Virus record (IMG/VR): IMGVR_UViG_3300046532_000038
Span: 1 to 25,199 of that record
Origin: a virus
Length of the DNA: 25,199 bases
Strand: one strand, 5' to 3'
Part shown: positions 7,661 to 14,737 of the stretch, in pieces
How the letters are laid out: each line of letters starts with the position of its first letter
Position numbering within the stretch: position 1 is the first letter of the stretch
Position numbers and translations under genes: made by a program
Notes under the pieces: generated by a model
Databases searched by the model: none
What the model saw: the letters and a program-made list of their open reading frames with translations, nothing else
Told to the model about the DNA's origin: nothing

Positions 7661-9009
7661 TACTTATAACAAATCACGACGAAGCCATCACCTGCGCCCA
7701 AAGGGTAAGTGTGGGAGCATGAACCAGACCCGCCGCCGAATGGAACTCGCCCCAAAGAAGTTATATTAGCTCTAAGGTCGCCAGTGAAGTTGTCTAACGC
7801 ATAGTTGAAATTGGAGGTTAGTTCTGCATCCATTACAATATGTGTTCCGCCACCGCCGCCCACCATGCGGCCTCTACCGCTAATGGGCCACAATCCGCCG
7901 TAGTTGATAAGTAGCGTAGGATTAGAATTTGCGCCCATACCGCCCCCGAAGCCGGGGACAAGCCACGCATTATAAGCAAGGTTAGTTTCGACTGCATGTC
8001 CCCATCCACCAACGCCATCGCCGTTTACATCCCATACCGCTCTTGCATTAGTGCCTGTAAGAGCTTCACCCGTCATGTACGTCCACCAAGAACGGCGTCC
8101 ACCACTGGTTGGTTGGGTTTGGGGCATTGGAGCTTGCCCTGTACTCGATCCCCCCCAGCCTTCCCATGTGTTAAGCTTCGCATTATCAAATGATTGCCCT
8201 CCCCCAAAAGGAGATCCACCAGAGGATTCTACATCATAGGTGCTTGTAGACTGGGATATAGACCCTCCTGAGTGCATGTAACCGCCGCCGCCTGTTGCGT
8301 TGAAGCTACCTGTGTTGGGGGTAGTGCCTATACTTATATCTCCGCCGTTGCCTCCAGCCCAACCGCCGCCGCCTGTTCCCTGATAGCTACCGCTTGTTGA
8401 ATCGCCTCTAAAAAGATCTCCGCCACGGCCCCCATCTCCAGAAAGAGAACCGCTGGCTCCGCCTCCAGTATTTAGTCGGTATACGCTTCCCGTCCCGCCA
8501 TGCCCTAGATTTCCGCCACGGCCCCCATTTGCTGTGAAAGAACTTAAAAAAGAAGTCGATGAGTTCACTGTACCCACTCCTCCCGCTCCACCTAACAAAG
8601 TATTTTGGGCGGTGGAAATAACCTGTAATCCGCCTTTTCCGCCGCCGCCCGTTAAAAGTATAACGTCATCAGAATCTTTAAAAGTAGTGTCCGTACCATC
8701 TGTAACAGAGGCATATCCCTGCAAATAACCGCCTTGACCGTTAGTTATTGTGTAGGTCGATCCAGCCGTAACAGTTAAAGCTCCGCCAGCATAACCTCCG
8801 CCACCTCCGCCCGTAGCCATATAGTTTGTGGACGCCGCACTTGAGTTCCCCCGTCCACCCGATCCAAACACGTTGACAAAAACTTCTGTAACACCCGCAG
8901 GAACTGTCCAAGTATATGTAGACCCGTTATTACCAAAAAAAGTTGCCGCTCCTCTAGAGTAATCCCCTAAAGCCGAACTACTTGCGCCAGTGTCAATAAA
9001 CCTAGTCAT
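7660..9009 (-). CDS. Glycine-rich tail adhesin candidate (449 aa)
   Basis: Residues about 20-50 form a small beta domain with YTWTVPAGVTEVFVNVFGSG, a frequent opening of glycine-rich phage tail proteins. From about residue 48 to 285 the chain has many poly-Gly motifs (ATGGGGGGYAGG, TGGGGKGG, GTGGGGWAGGNGG, GGGGYMHSGG). Similar motifs return near residues 350-390 (PGFGGGMGAN, GRMVGGGGG) and at 430. The distal part contains Trp/Arg-rich loops, including GRRSWWTYMTGEAL. Gly-rich adhesins such as the S16 gp38 type fold into polyglycine-II bundles with variable tips that set host range; this protein may do the same, though no sequence homology to gp38 is claimed. It lies beside other fibre candidates. 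A receptor-binding tail protein is a good inference. Confidence 0.7.
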   Translation of the reverse strand: MTRFIDTGASSSALGDYSRGAATFFGNNGSTYTWTVPAGVTEVFVNVFGSGGRGNSSAASTNYMATGGGGGGYAGGALTVTAGSTYTITNGQGGYLQGYASVTDGTDTTFKDSDDVILLTGGGGKGGLQVISTAQNTLLGGAGGVGTVNSSTSFLSSFTANGGRGGNLGHGGTGSVYRLNTGGGASGSLSGDGGRGGDLFRGDSTSGSYQGTGGGGWAGGNGGDISIGTTPNTGSFNATGGGGYMHSGGSISQSTSTYDVESSGGSPFGGGQSFDNAKLNTWEGWGGSSTGQAPMPQTQPTSGGRRSWWTYMTGEALTGTNARAVWDVNGDGVGGWGHAVETNLAYNAWLVPGFGGGMGANSNPTLLINYGGLWPISGRGRMVGGGGGTHIVMDAELTSNFNYALDNFTGDLRANITSLGRVPFGGGSGSCSHTYPLGAGDGFVVICYK

Positions 9010-9014
9010 ATTGT

Positions 9015-10808
9015 TTACCCCTCATACCCAAATACCTGAACAGCCATAGCTGTTGATCCCGTGTTTTGACAAATTATTTTGTCACCATTGCTTAACACCA
9101 AACCAGACCTAATATAATGCAGCATGTCCTGATTGTTTTCCAAAATCCCGTCTGTAGAAAGATTTTGAAAATTGTCTTTAATATAGAAGAAAGATCCGCT
9201 GTCATGGCGGATGCTTACAGCGGAATCATCTAGTGCTGGAACATAGTAATCATCGGGAGTGTAATGAGCCGCGTATGTTTTCCACGTCTTTAGATCAGTG
9301 GAAACCCTAATGTCTGTGTCTCCGTTTGCCTCATCAAAAGCAACTAACACCCAAAGTTTTTTCGCGGCCCTTTGTACTCTATAAGTAACGGTTCCTTCAG
9401 AAATAGCTGTATTGGTGAAGGAAAGAGATATCTCACTGCTAACGTCAGTTATCCCTGTGGGCAGAGCAGTGTTGTAGTAAAGTTCTTGGAACGAAACAGG
9501 ACTTCCAGTAGAACCGGTTACAAGATCCTTTCTTTTTATTTTCCACAATCTAAGCTGATCAGACCTCGCGCTATCAACTTTGAGACGGACACGGAAGCAT
9601 AGGTAGGTCACATCCTCCACTTCGTCGTACTCAAGAAATAAAACCTTGCCCCCTATAACATCATTGTTTTGACCGCCGGGAAGGTCGCTAGGACCGTTCG
9701 TGTAAGTGTACATAATTTTAACACCACCCCGATACGTGCTACTTGAACTTGAGTAGCTAACCATCTGGCATATCTCATCAAGGCTTCGGCCAAGGCCATT
9801 AATGGCATAAACAAACATACCAGTGCTTGAACCTGACGAACTCATGTTATCGCAAAGGTCTGAAACGTATACCCCTCCACTAGCTCTGAGATACGGCCTA
9901 GAATTAGTAGTGGTCGGTGCTGTAAAACTCCGAAAACCCGCGTTGTAGTTAATAGCATCCGACGATCTTGTTGATGTTGTTGTTGTGGCAGTTGCGTCCA
10001 TCCGATACGCTTTTGCGTCCATATACCCATTATCACCCGCAGCAAGTGTTACTGCGACGGCGGTTTCCCCAGTGGTACTACTATTTCCCACATAAGCCCC
10101 GCACTCAACGTAATAGGGGTCATATGTGACAGCACGATTTGAATAAGTAGCGTTAAGATTAAGCGTGGACCAATAGTCAAATGTTGATCCATCTGGACCA
10201 GTACCCTGCCGCGCACCCATCATGCGGTAATAGTAGTCACTCCTATTCTGAAAGTTATCTGCCGTTCCTATTGCCGACGTTTTGTATGTATAGTTTTGTA
10301 TTCCGGTTCCGTTACCAAAGCCGTCCGCTGGAACGGTAGTGCTGTCACTAGTGGGAAACACTATATAACCTATTGAGTTTTTTATCTCCCAAGGAACAAC
10401 GGGCCAAACAGAACGATTGAACGCAATGCTGTTAGAGCCAGAAGATGCTCCCCAAAGGGCAGGATAAGCTGTGGCATCGTTATAGAGAAACTGAAAGTTA
10501 TTTGGGCGCGTAAGTCTGGTAGAGCTAGTTCTAGGCCATTGGAAGCGGTCTAAAATGTCTCCTGAACCAGCAGGAAGACTGTCGGCGTTAATAACGAGAT
10601 CGTCGTTTAAAACGAACGTTTCCGTAGCCAATGTTGTTGTTACCGTATTCGCAGGATTGGCATCCTGCGAAATCCTGAAGCTAAGTTTTCCCGTCTCCGT
10701 GCCATCCGCAGCAAGCGTGACAGAGGCTTGAGAACCACTACTGTTGGTGTATATCGTGGCGTAAGAGTTTGCAGGAACGCTCACATGAGCTAGTCTACCA
10801 TTTGCCAT
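9015..10808 (-). CDS. Large tail fibre/tailspike-like protein with split beta domain (597 aa)
   Basis: An AAGGA site precedes the ATG. The N-terminus (MANGRLAHVSVPANSYATIY, up to about residue 85 with DLVINADSLPAGSGDILDR) and the C-terminus (about 545-597, DGILENNQDMLHYIRSGLVL ... VQVFGYEG) together resemble one small virion beta domain seen as a free-standing protein of about 110 aa in other phages. About 450 residues lie between. That centre is Ser/Thr/Tyr-rich and beta-structured, with WSTLNLNATYSNRAVTYDPY and a late segment KKLWVLVAFDEANGDTDIRV resembling a propeller or carbohydrate-binding blade. The role is probably host recognition. No catalytic tailspike motif is apparent to me. Gene certain, adsorption role moderately likely. 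Confidence 0.68.
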   Translation of the reverse strand: MANGRLAHVSVPANSYATIYTNSSGSQASVTLAADGTETGKLSFRISQDANPANTVTTTLATETFVLNDDLVINADSLPAGSGDILDRFQWPRTSSTRLTRPNNFQFLYNDATAYPALWGASSGSNSIAFNRSVWPVVPWEIKNSIGYIVFPTSDSTTVPADGFGNGTGIQNYTYKTSAIGTADNFQNRSDYYYRMMGARQGTGPDGSTFDYWSTLNLNATYSNRAVTYDPYYVECGAYVGNSSTTGETAVAVTLAAGDNGYMDAKAYRMDATATTTTSTRSSDAINYNAGFRSFTAPTTTNSRPYLRASGGVYVSDLCDNMSSSGSSTGMFVYAINGLGRSLDEICQMVSYSSSSSTYRGGVKIMYTYTNGPSDLPGGQNNDVIGGKVLFLEYDEVEDVTYLCFRVRLKVDSARSDQLRLWKIKRKDLVTGSTGSPVSFQELYYNTALPTGITDVSSEISLSFTNTAISEGTVTYRVQRAAKKLWVLVAFDEANGDTDIRVSTDLKTWKTYAAHYTPDDYYVPALDDSAVSIRHDSGSFFYIKDNFQNLSTDGILENNQDMLHYIRSGLVLSNGDKIICQNTGSTAMAVQVFGYEG

Positions 10809-10830
10809 TGTTATGTCCTTCGTATGTCAT

Positions 10831-11175
10831 CTATGACGCTCTCAAAAAGTACACGAACCCCGTAGAAACTCCGCTTCCGCTTAGATCCGCCGCCGCCGCC
10901 GTTATGAAAACTGTAGCACTACCTGTTAAGTTTAAGGCATTGTTAGAGTCGCTACTTTCCTCGACACTTCTAGCCATCGTAGTACCACTAGATGTGTATG
11001 TACCTGTTCCAATCTCGAACCCTACTCCGTCTTCTATTGTGTACCGAACAGTTTTTCCATTGGTTATGCCGCCCTGCGCAAAGGTTTGATACCCTACTAA
11101 AGCAGAGCCAAGCGTAATGGTTCCAGTACCCGTGGTGCTGGTTGAAACCTTAACCCTGTTTGCAAACTCGACCAT
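10831..11175 (-). CDS. Small beta-structured tail protein (114 aa)
   Basis: The chain opens MVEFANRVKVSTSTTGTGTI and continues TLGSALVGYQTFAQGG, a domain I recall at the N-terminus of numerous phage and prophage tail fibre proteins; here it forms a free-standing protein. The middle, VRYTIEDGVGFEIGTGTYTS followed by SGTTMARSVEES, is the second half of that domain. The final 25 residues (ATVFITAAAADLSGSG ... FVYFLRAS) are hydrophobic and may pack on a partner. It lies directly upstream of the 597-aa fibre candidate. A fibre-base or adaptor role is reasonable but inferred. Confidence 0.72.
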   Translation of the reverse strand: MVEFANRVKVSTSTTGTGTITLGSALVGYQTFAQGGITNGKTVRYTIEDGVGFEIGTGTYTSSGTTMARSVEESSDSNNALNLTGSATVFITAAAADLSGSGVSTGFVYFLRAS

Positions 11176-11185
11176 AGTAGAACCT

Positions 11186-11662
11186 CTAGGCTATTCTAAT
11201 TAACGCATTCGATGCATCTGGGGTTGGAAACACAATTTGAAAATCCCCCGCAGTTGAAGATTTATCCGAACCAAAGTCCAAAACAACAACAGCGTTAGCT
11301 GTATTAGCGCCACCCGTGATCGAACTGTTATATATTAACGCGCCACGAGCCGTTATGGTTGCGGACGTAAACGTCTTGTCTGCAAAATCTGTGTACGCTG
11401 TTGTACCAGAGGTTGTAGGCGTAACATTTGTCAAACTGTTGTTTGCCGTACTACCCGCAGGACCACCAGAGGTATAAGTACCCGAAGATGCCACCTCGTT
11501 GTTTCCTGCACCAAATACCGCCGCAGTAGTAGCCGCGTTAAACGATGCCGAGTTTGTGTACAGAGCCATTTGAAAAACGTCCTGCCCATTTGTAAAGTCG
11601 TGTTTTGCTTGCATCAGTTCTTGTTTGAACGATGTACACATAAAGTTTCCAGTAAAGGCCAT
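11186..11662 (-). CDS. Conserved beta-rich structural protein (158 aa)
   Basis: The ATG has an AAGGAGA ribosome site 8 bases upstream, within the last codons of the preceding gene. The sequence opens MAFTGNFMCTSFKQELMQAK, then runs as Ser/Thr/Gly-rich beta strands: FQMALYTNSASFNAATTAA, TAYTDFADKTFTSATITARG, ALIYNSSITGGANTANAVVV and LDFGSDKSSTAGDFQIVFP. The order A-YTNSA, TARGALIYN, LDFG-DK-S-AGDF-I-FP is a well conserved pattern in marine phage structural proteins by my recollection, without assigned role. It could be a tail-tip, collar or decoration component. The strong ribosome site suggests fairly high expression. Confidence 0.75.
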   Translation of the reverse strand: MAFTGNFMCTSFKQELMQAKHDFTNGQDVFQMALYTNSASFNAATTAAVFGAGNNEVASSGTYTSGGPAGSTANNSLTNVTPTTSGTTAYTDFADKTFTSATITARGALIYNSSITGGANTANAVVVLDFGSDKSSTAGDFQIVFPTPDASNALIRIA

Positions 11663-11663
11663 G

Positions 11664-11963
11664 TCAGAGTCTCCTTATAAGTTCAGCCAGTTCAGGATGG
11701 CCCGCATCCGTTATTGCGTTAAAAACCGTAGTGCGGTCACTTTGTATAGCTTGACGCATATAATACGCTACCACTTTTTCCATGTGCCTTTCAAAAGCAC
11801 GGGCTTGATCTCTAATTCCCGGCAACGCAGTATCCGAAACAGAGATTATCTTTGCAACGCAGGCTTCTGCAAGCTCATCAGGGGTAAAGCCACGGTTGTT
11901 TGTTGTGCGAACCGATACCACATTTTCGTGTTTTGGCAAATCTAACTTAAATTCTGCACTCAT
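11664..11963 (-). CDS. Conserved marine-phage protein of unknown function (99 aa)
   Basis: The core reads RGFTPDELAEACVAKIISVS, then DTALPGIRDQARAFERHMEK, VVAYYMRQAIQSDRTTVFNA and a GHPELAELIRRL end. It is mostly helical and soluble, unlike the beta-rich neighbours. I recall very similar proteins in cyanophages and pelagic phages; as far as I know they are unnamed. The ATG overlaps the stop of the SU10-like adaptor gene by four bases (ATGA). Its place between connector and tail genes suggests assembly or virion function, but the conserved acidic/basic helical surface could also suit a regulator or chaperone. No catalytic signature is visible. Confidence 0.78.
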   Translation of the reverse strand: MSAEFKLDLPKHENVVSVRTTNNRGFTPDELAEACVAKIISVSDTALPGIRDQARAFERHMEKVVAYYMRQAIQSDRTTVFNAITDAGHPELAELIRRL

Positions 11964-12604
11964 TCTTTAGACCTAATCACTTTTCCAGTTCTGTATTCGT
12001 CAGTGACTTCTTTAGCTTCTCCAAGCATCTTAACACCAACTATCGCTTCTTGGAAGCGGCTATTATACAAAGCCATTATATCCTGTTCGCCCTTCATGTA
12101 TATGTACGCCTCGATCAACGCTCCATACAACAGCGCCATTTCTGCGTTTGTACTAAGCCAAGTCGTTTCGGAATCGGCTCCTTTTGTTATACTTAACGGA
12201 CGGTAAAAGTAATGTAATTCAGCCGTGTGAACTGTAGCAGGGGCCGGGGCCAATAAAAAGTTTTCAAAATCAAACTGACAATAGTACCTGGGAGTTCCCG
12301 TAGTAGCGTTGTTCGGGGTGTACATCTGAAGAAAGCTTGGATCTTTAAATTGCGCAAAATATCTTGTACCGTCTGCGGGAAATAAAGACAAAGAAAATGG
12401 GGCAAGAAAGTCAGAAGGACAACCCAAGAATTTTCCCGAAGTCGGGGCAGTAGCATTTTTACGAAACAAACTTAACTGTACGTTTTTAAGAATACGTTCT
12501 TCCGCTGTTCTAATAAACAAAGGAAGGTTAGCGACGAAACTTGTTTCCTCGTATTCAGTGTAGTCCTTTATGGCCTGCTTTAGCTCTGCGTATGTAAAAC
12601 TCAT
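11960..12604 (-). CDS. Head-tail adaptor, SU10-like family (214 aa)
   Basis: The N-terminal helices read SFTYAELKQAIKDYTEYEET, then FVANLPLFIRTAEERILKNV and LSLFRKNATAPTSG. The pattern EET-F---LP-FI--AEERI--NV-L---RK is typical of the phage adaptor family known from the podovirus phiEco32/SU10 group (recalled, not searched). The rest has beta segments with YCQFDFENFLLAPAPATVH and a C-terminal helix with ALIEAYIYMKGEQDIMALYN. Such adaptors form a ring on the portal and link it to the tail nozzle. The ATG overlaps the preceding stop (ATGA). It is the second adaptor-like protein here, after the gp4-like one at 12927-13592. Assignment is fairly good. Confidence 0.75.
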   Translation of the reverse strand: MSFTYAELKQAIKDYTEYEETSFVANLPLFIRTAEERILKNVQLSLFRKNATAPTSGKFLGCPSDFLAPFSLSLFPADGTRYFAQFKDPSFLQMYTPNNATTGTPRYYCQFDFENFLLAPAPATVHTAELHYFYRPLSITKGADSETTWLSTNAEMALLYGALIEAYIYMKGEQDIMALYNSRFQEAIVGVKMLGEAKEVTDEYRTGKVIRSKE

Positions 12605-12927
12605 TCTGTTACCACCGTTACTGTTCCAACGGCCCCTTGAGCAACCAAGTTATTCGGAGGGCTAATACCGGGGATATTAGCAAACCCTACCGGATTCCAC
12701 CCCCACTGTAGCGCCCTTTGCTCGACAAGGCCACTCTCAGGACGTGGGTTCATCAACGCCTGGGGATCAGGGAAAGCTTTAGGGGGAGACAACTGAGGCT
12801 GTTTGGGGTCAAATTCCTCTGGTCCAACCTTGGCCCCGGTCCACTCTACTTTCATCTTATTTAGACGATAACGCCGACCAGACCGATCAGATATTCCCCA
12901 AGCATTTTTCCCCGCAGCGTAAGGCAT
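12601..12927 (-). CDS. Small conserved structural-region protein (108 aa)
   Basis: The opening MPYAAGKNAWGISDRSGRRY is a signature I recall from marine phages, with a WTGAKVGPEEFDPKQPQLSP segment next, then a Pro-rich linker and a C-terminal GAVGTVTVVTE. The sequence is rich in Pro, Gly and basic residues near the N-terminus and has few predicted helices. It is wedged between the two adaptor genes, with a TAATG overlap before and ATGA after, which suggests it is made in step with the connector. The C-terminal VGTVTVV resembles the 98-aa protein at 3706-4002. It may be a small connector or tail component; function unknown. Confidence 0.72.
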   Translation of the reverse strand: MPYAAGKNAWGISDRSGRRYRLNKMKVEWTGAKVGPEEFDPKQPQLSPPKAFPDPQALMNPRPESGLVEQRALQWGWNPVGFANIPGISPPNNLVAQGAVGTVTVVTE

Positions 12928-13592
12928 TAGACCCTCAAATAACTCAGACTCGGTTGAAGTTTCAGCGGGGTTCTCCCCTGATCCTCCTCCGCTGCCCTTT
13001 GAAACTCCTCTTCGTACATAGCCTTTAATATCTGCACACGTTCAGGCGCACGTTTAACAGCCATGTAATAAGCCAAACCTGAGACCATACAAGGATAAAA
13101 CCTGAACGGCATGTCAGTAGTGTTGACCAAAGTGTCCGCATCCTCAATCCTGCGAACATAGTAATAGATGATTTGATCCGTTGAGTTCTCAGGAACTGAC
13201 CACAAATGAAGCTTTGGTATAATCTGCCTGTCCAACCAGTACTGGCTGGGGCGACCCTGTGTAGTCTTGTTCGGAAGTGTCGCATAATCACCACGGCTAA
13301 TTCGCTGAACCTCATAGTCAGTGTTGTCTCTGCGAAGAACCACATCAAGCGTGTCAACCACATCAGCCAACAACGGTTCTTCACTCTGCCCCTGAGTAAG
13401 AGTTATCGTAGACTGACTTACTGTCCACAGATTTAAGCCACGGTTAGCCCATTCCGCAAACATCAGATTAAGAGACCGACGAGCAGTCTTGGCATCGTAA
13501 CCAGTGCGGACCTCTAGTCCACACCGCTCATACGCTTCTTCGATAACTTCCCCAACGTCTAGGTTGAAATCCCTTGATCCTGATGTTGTCAT
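12927..13592 (-). CDS. Head completion/adaptor protein, P22 gp4-like role (221 aa)
   Basis: I place the start at the ATG at 13590-13592 (MTTSGSRDFNLDVGEVIEEA), because it shares one base with the upstream stop (TAATG); an in-frame ATG at 13667 would add 25 basic residues inside the upstream gene and is less likely. Helices near the N-terminus carry IEEAYERCGLEVRTGYDAKT and ARRSLNLMFAEWANRGLNLW, then a beta segment with TITLTQGQ, a central DNTDYEVQRISRGDYATLPN and GRPSQYWLDRQIIPKLHLWS. C-terminal helices contain MVSGLAYYMAVKRAPERVQI and YEEEFQRAAEEDQ. This arrangement matches the P22 gp4-type adaptor that binds the portal and stabilises packaged DNA. P22 gp4 is somewhat shorter. Identity is by pattern, not search. 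Confidence 0.7.
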   Translation of the reverse strand: MTTSGSRDFNLDVGEVIEEAYERCGLEVRTGYDAKTARRSLNLMFAEWANRGLNLWTVSQSTITLTQGQSEEPLLADVVDTLDVVLRRDNTDYEVQRISRGDYATLPNKTTQGRPSQYWLDRQIIPKLHLWSVPENSTDQIIYYYVRRIEDADTLVNTTDMPFRFYPCMVSGLAYYMAVKRAPERVQILKAMYEEEFQRAAEEDQGRTPLKLQPSLSYLRV

Positions 13593-13813
13593 TATCCACC
13601 CCTTGCCTGATTGCCTGCGTCCGACTCGACGGAGTTTGCTGCATTCCTTACAAGAAACTCTTGCCACATTGGTTTCAGCATACCGTGGTTTTCATCAACG
13701 CGCCACTGTATGACTGCCACATCTGACTTGAGATGGTAAATCTGAAGAGACCCCCATGCGACAAGCCCCATAGTAATGCCTGCCACTATGCTATTAAAAT
13801 CTAGTTTTAACAT
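13592..13813 (-). CDS. Small single-TM protein (73 aa)
   Basis: ATG at 13811-13813 is preferred; a GTG two codons upstream is the alternative and has poorer ribosome-site spacing. Residues about 7-25 (NSIVAGITMGLVAWGSLQI) are a hydrophobic membrane segment, followed by YHLKSDVAVIQWRVDENHGM, a short helix or coiled coil, and LKPMWQEFLVRN. I recall similar small proteins with a single N-terminal TM and a VDENH--LKPMW helix from marine phages. Membrane location inside the connector gene block is unusual; it may act in lysis (an antiholin or holin-like factor) or in the virion membrane contact during ejection. Its stop shares a base with the next ATG. Function unknown. Confidence 0.72.
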   Translation of the reverse strand: MLKLDFNSIVAGITMGLVAWGSLQIYHLKSDVAVIQWRVDENHGMLKPMWQEFLVRNAANSVESDAGNQARGG

Positions 13814-13822
13814 TTCCACCGC

Positions 13823-14104
13823 CTACGATAATAGAATAGTCAATTCAGTACCTGACCCCGTTAAGGCAGAAACGTAAACTCCTGAAGTAAAAAGCATACC
13901 AGACTCAGGAATGTATATCTCGTTCATACCCGCAGGGAATTTTTGAACCAACATAGTTGCTCCACCGTTTCCATTCGTAAGAGTAAAAGACCCCAAGGCA
14001 GTTGCATATATGTTCACCGCTTGTAGTCGTGATCTGGACGGCCCAATAAGAGCCGCCGCCGCACCTTGCGTATGATTATACGCGGTTGTGTCTGAACCTG
14101 CCAT
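13823..14104 (-). CDS. Small beta-rich structural protein (93 aa)
   Basis: The sequence TAAGGAGA supplies both the upstream gene's TAA stop and the ribosome site for this ATG (14102-14104). The protein opens MAGSDTTAYNHTQGAAAALI, then beta strands VNIYATALGSFTLTNGNGG, MLVQKFPAGMNEIYIPESG and LFTSGVYVSALTGSGTELTI. It looks like a single small beta-sandwich. It follows the capsid gene and another probable decoration protein, so a head decoration or collar role is the simplest inference. The strong ribosome site is consistent with a virion protein present in many copies. Confidence 0.72.
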   Translation of the reverse strand: MAGSDTTAYNHTQGAAAALIGPSRSRLQAVNIYATALGSFTLTNGNGGATMLVQKFPAGMNEIYIPESGMLFTSGVYVSALTGSGTELTILLS

Positions 14105-14115
14105 CTAACATCTCC

Positions 14116-14598
14116 TTACGCTACAAGGTTACTTGCTTGTTGATAAAGGATTGTAGCCCGGATTTCTCCAGCGTCAGTAGCACCCGTTGTAGTCCACGTT
14201 ACACGAATATCTGCTGTGTTAGAGGTCTCGGCCCAAGTCAAAGCACCACCAGATTCTGTGGTCGGATACTTACGGCCAACGCCAGAAGCTACGGTAATTG
14301 AATAAGCGTTAACAAGAGTCGCGTTTCCGCCCACTGTGTCACCTATGCTTAAAACAGCCGTATTGGCCCCCATTACCGTTGGGACATCAATAACAATGTC
14401 TATAATTTGCGACTTCGCTGGAATCACAACATCCGTTACGTTCGCAGCAGAGGCCCCCGCGGCAAGAGCGGTGCCTGTAGTAAAGGACTGAGCCATCACA
14501 ACTTGGCCTGTGTTCTTAATATCAGAACCTACTGTCGAACCAGTTGTGTTTTTAATTGTACCTGCCAGAATTGGCCCGGAAAAAGTAGTCGTACCCAT
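14116..14598 (-). CDS. Probable head decoration protein (160 aa)
   Basis: First gene after the capsid terminator. An AGGAG site lies 6 bases before the ATG. The protein opens MGTTTFSGPILAGTIKNTTG and continues as Ala/Thr/Val-rich beta strands: NTGQVVMAQSFTTGTALAAG, NVTDVVIPAKSQIIDIVIDV, TLVNAYSITVASGVGRKYPT and ADIRVTWTTTGATDAGEIRA. The N-terminal SGP-AG--N style opening is frequent in small phage head and fibre proteins. It has no membrane segment or cysteine. Position right after the capsid protein and small size suggest a capsid decoration or cement protein; a fibre component is the alternative. Confidence in the exact role is low. Confidence 0.65.
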   Translation of the reverse strand: MGTTTFSGPILAGTIKNTTGSTVGSDIKNTGQVVMAQSFTTGTALAAGASAANVTDVVIPAKSQIIDIVIDVPTVMGANTAVLSIGDTVGGNATLVNAYSITVASGVGRKYPTTESGGALTWAETSNTADIRVTWTTTGATDAGEIRATILYQQASNLVA

Positions 14599-14622
14599 GT
14601 CATTCTCCTGTCTGGGTTAGTC

Positions 14623-14641
14623 AACCACCCAATGTGGTTGT
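14623..14641. promoter_or_regulatory. Hairpin in leader of the 160-aa gene
   Basis: The 7-bp perfect inverted repeat CAACCAC / GTGGTTG is separated by five bases (CCAAT). It lies about 25 bases before the AGGAG-ATG of the next gene and about 40 bases beyond the capsid terminator. It has no U-tract in the minus direction, so it is not a second terminator. It might protect a processed 5' end or act as an operator. I see no convincing -35/-10 promoter near it. Confidence 0.4.
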
Positions 14642-14669
14642 CAGGAATGCTCAAACCATACACGAGGTC

Positions 14670-14705
14670 CAAACAAAAAGAAAGGGGCAACCATAGCTGC
14701 CCCTT
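14670..14705 (-). terminator. Rho-independent terminator after major capsid gene
   Basis: Read on the minus strand, AAGGGGCA (14698-14705) pairs perfectly with TGCCCCTT (14682-14689) across an 8-base loop, followed at once by TTCTTTTTGTTT. This is the classical stem plus U-tract. It lies about 30 bases after the capsid stop, in the longest non-coding gap of the window (14599-14737). It would end or weaken transcripts from the head operon so that the tail genes are made at lower level. Confidence 0.85.
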
Positions 14706-14737
14706 CCAAACTGACACCAACGAGTGCCGTTATTTTC

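Noticed and set aside
13592-13667. Longer N-terminus for the gp4-like adaptor (start at 13667)
   Set aside because: The added 25 residues lie inside the upstream gene and are basic/Cys-containing, while the ATG at 13592 has the usual TAATG overlap and starts the conserved-looking sequence.
14623-14641. The CAACCAC/GTGGTTG inverted repeat as a second terminator
   Set aside because: There is no T-tract on the minus-strand side, so it is listed only as a hairpin of unknown role.
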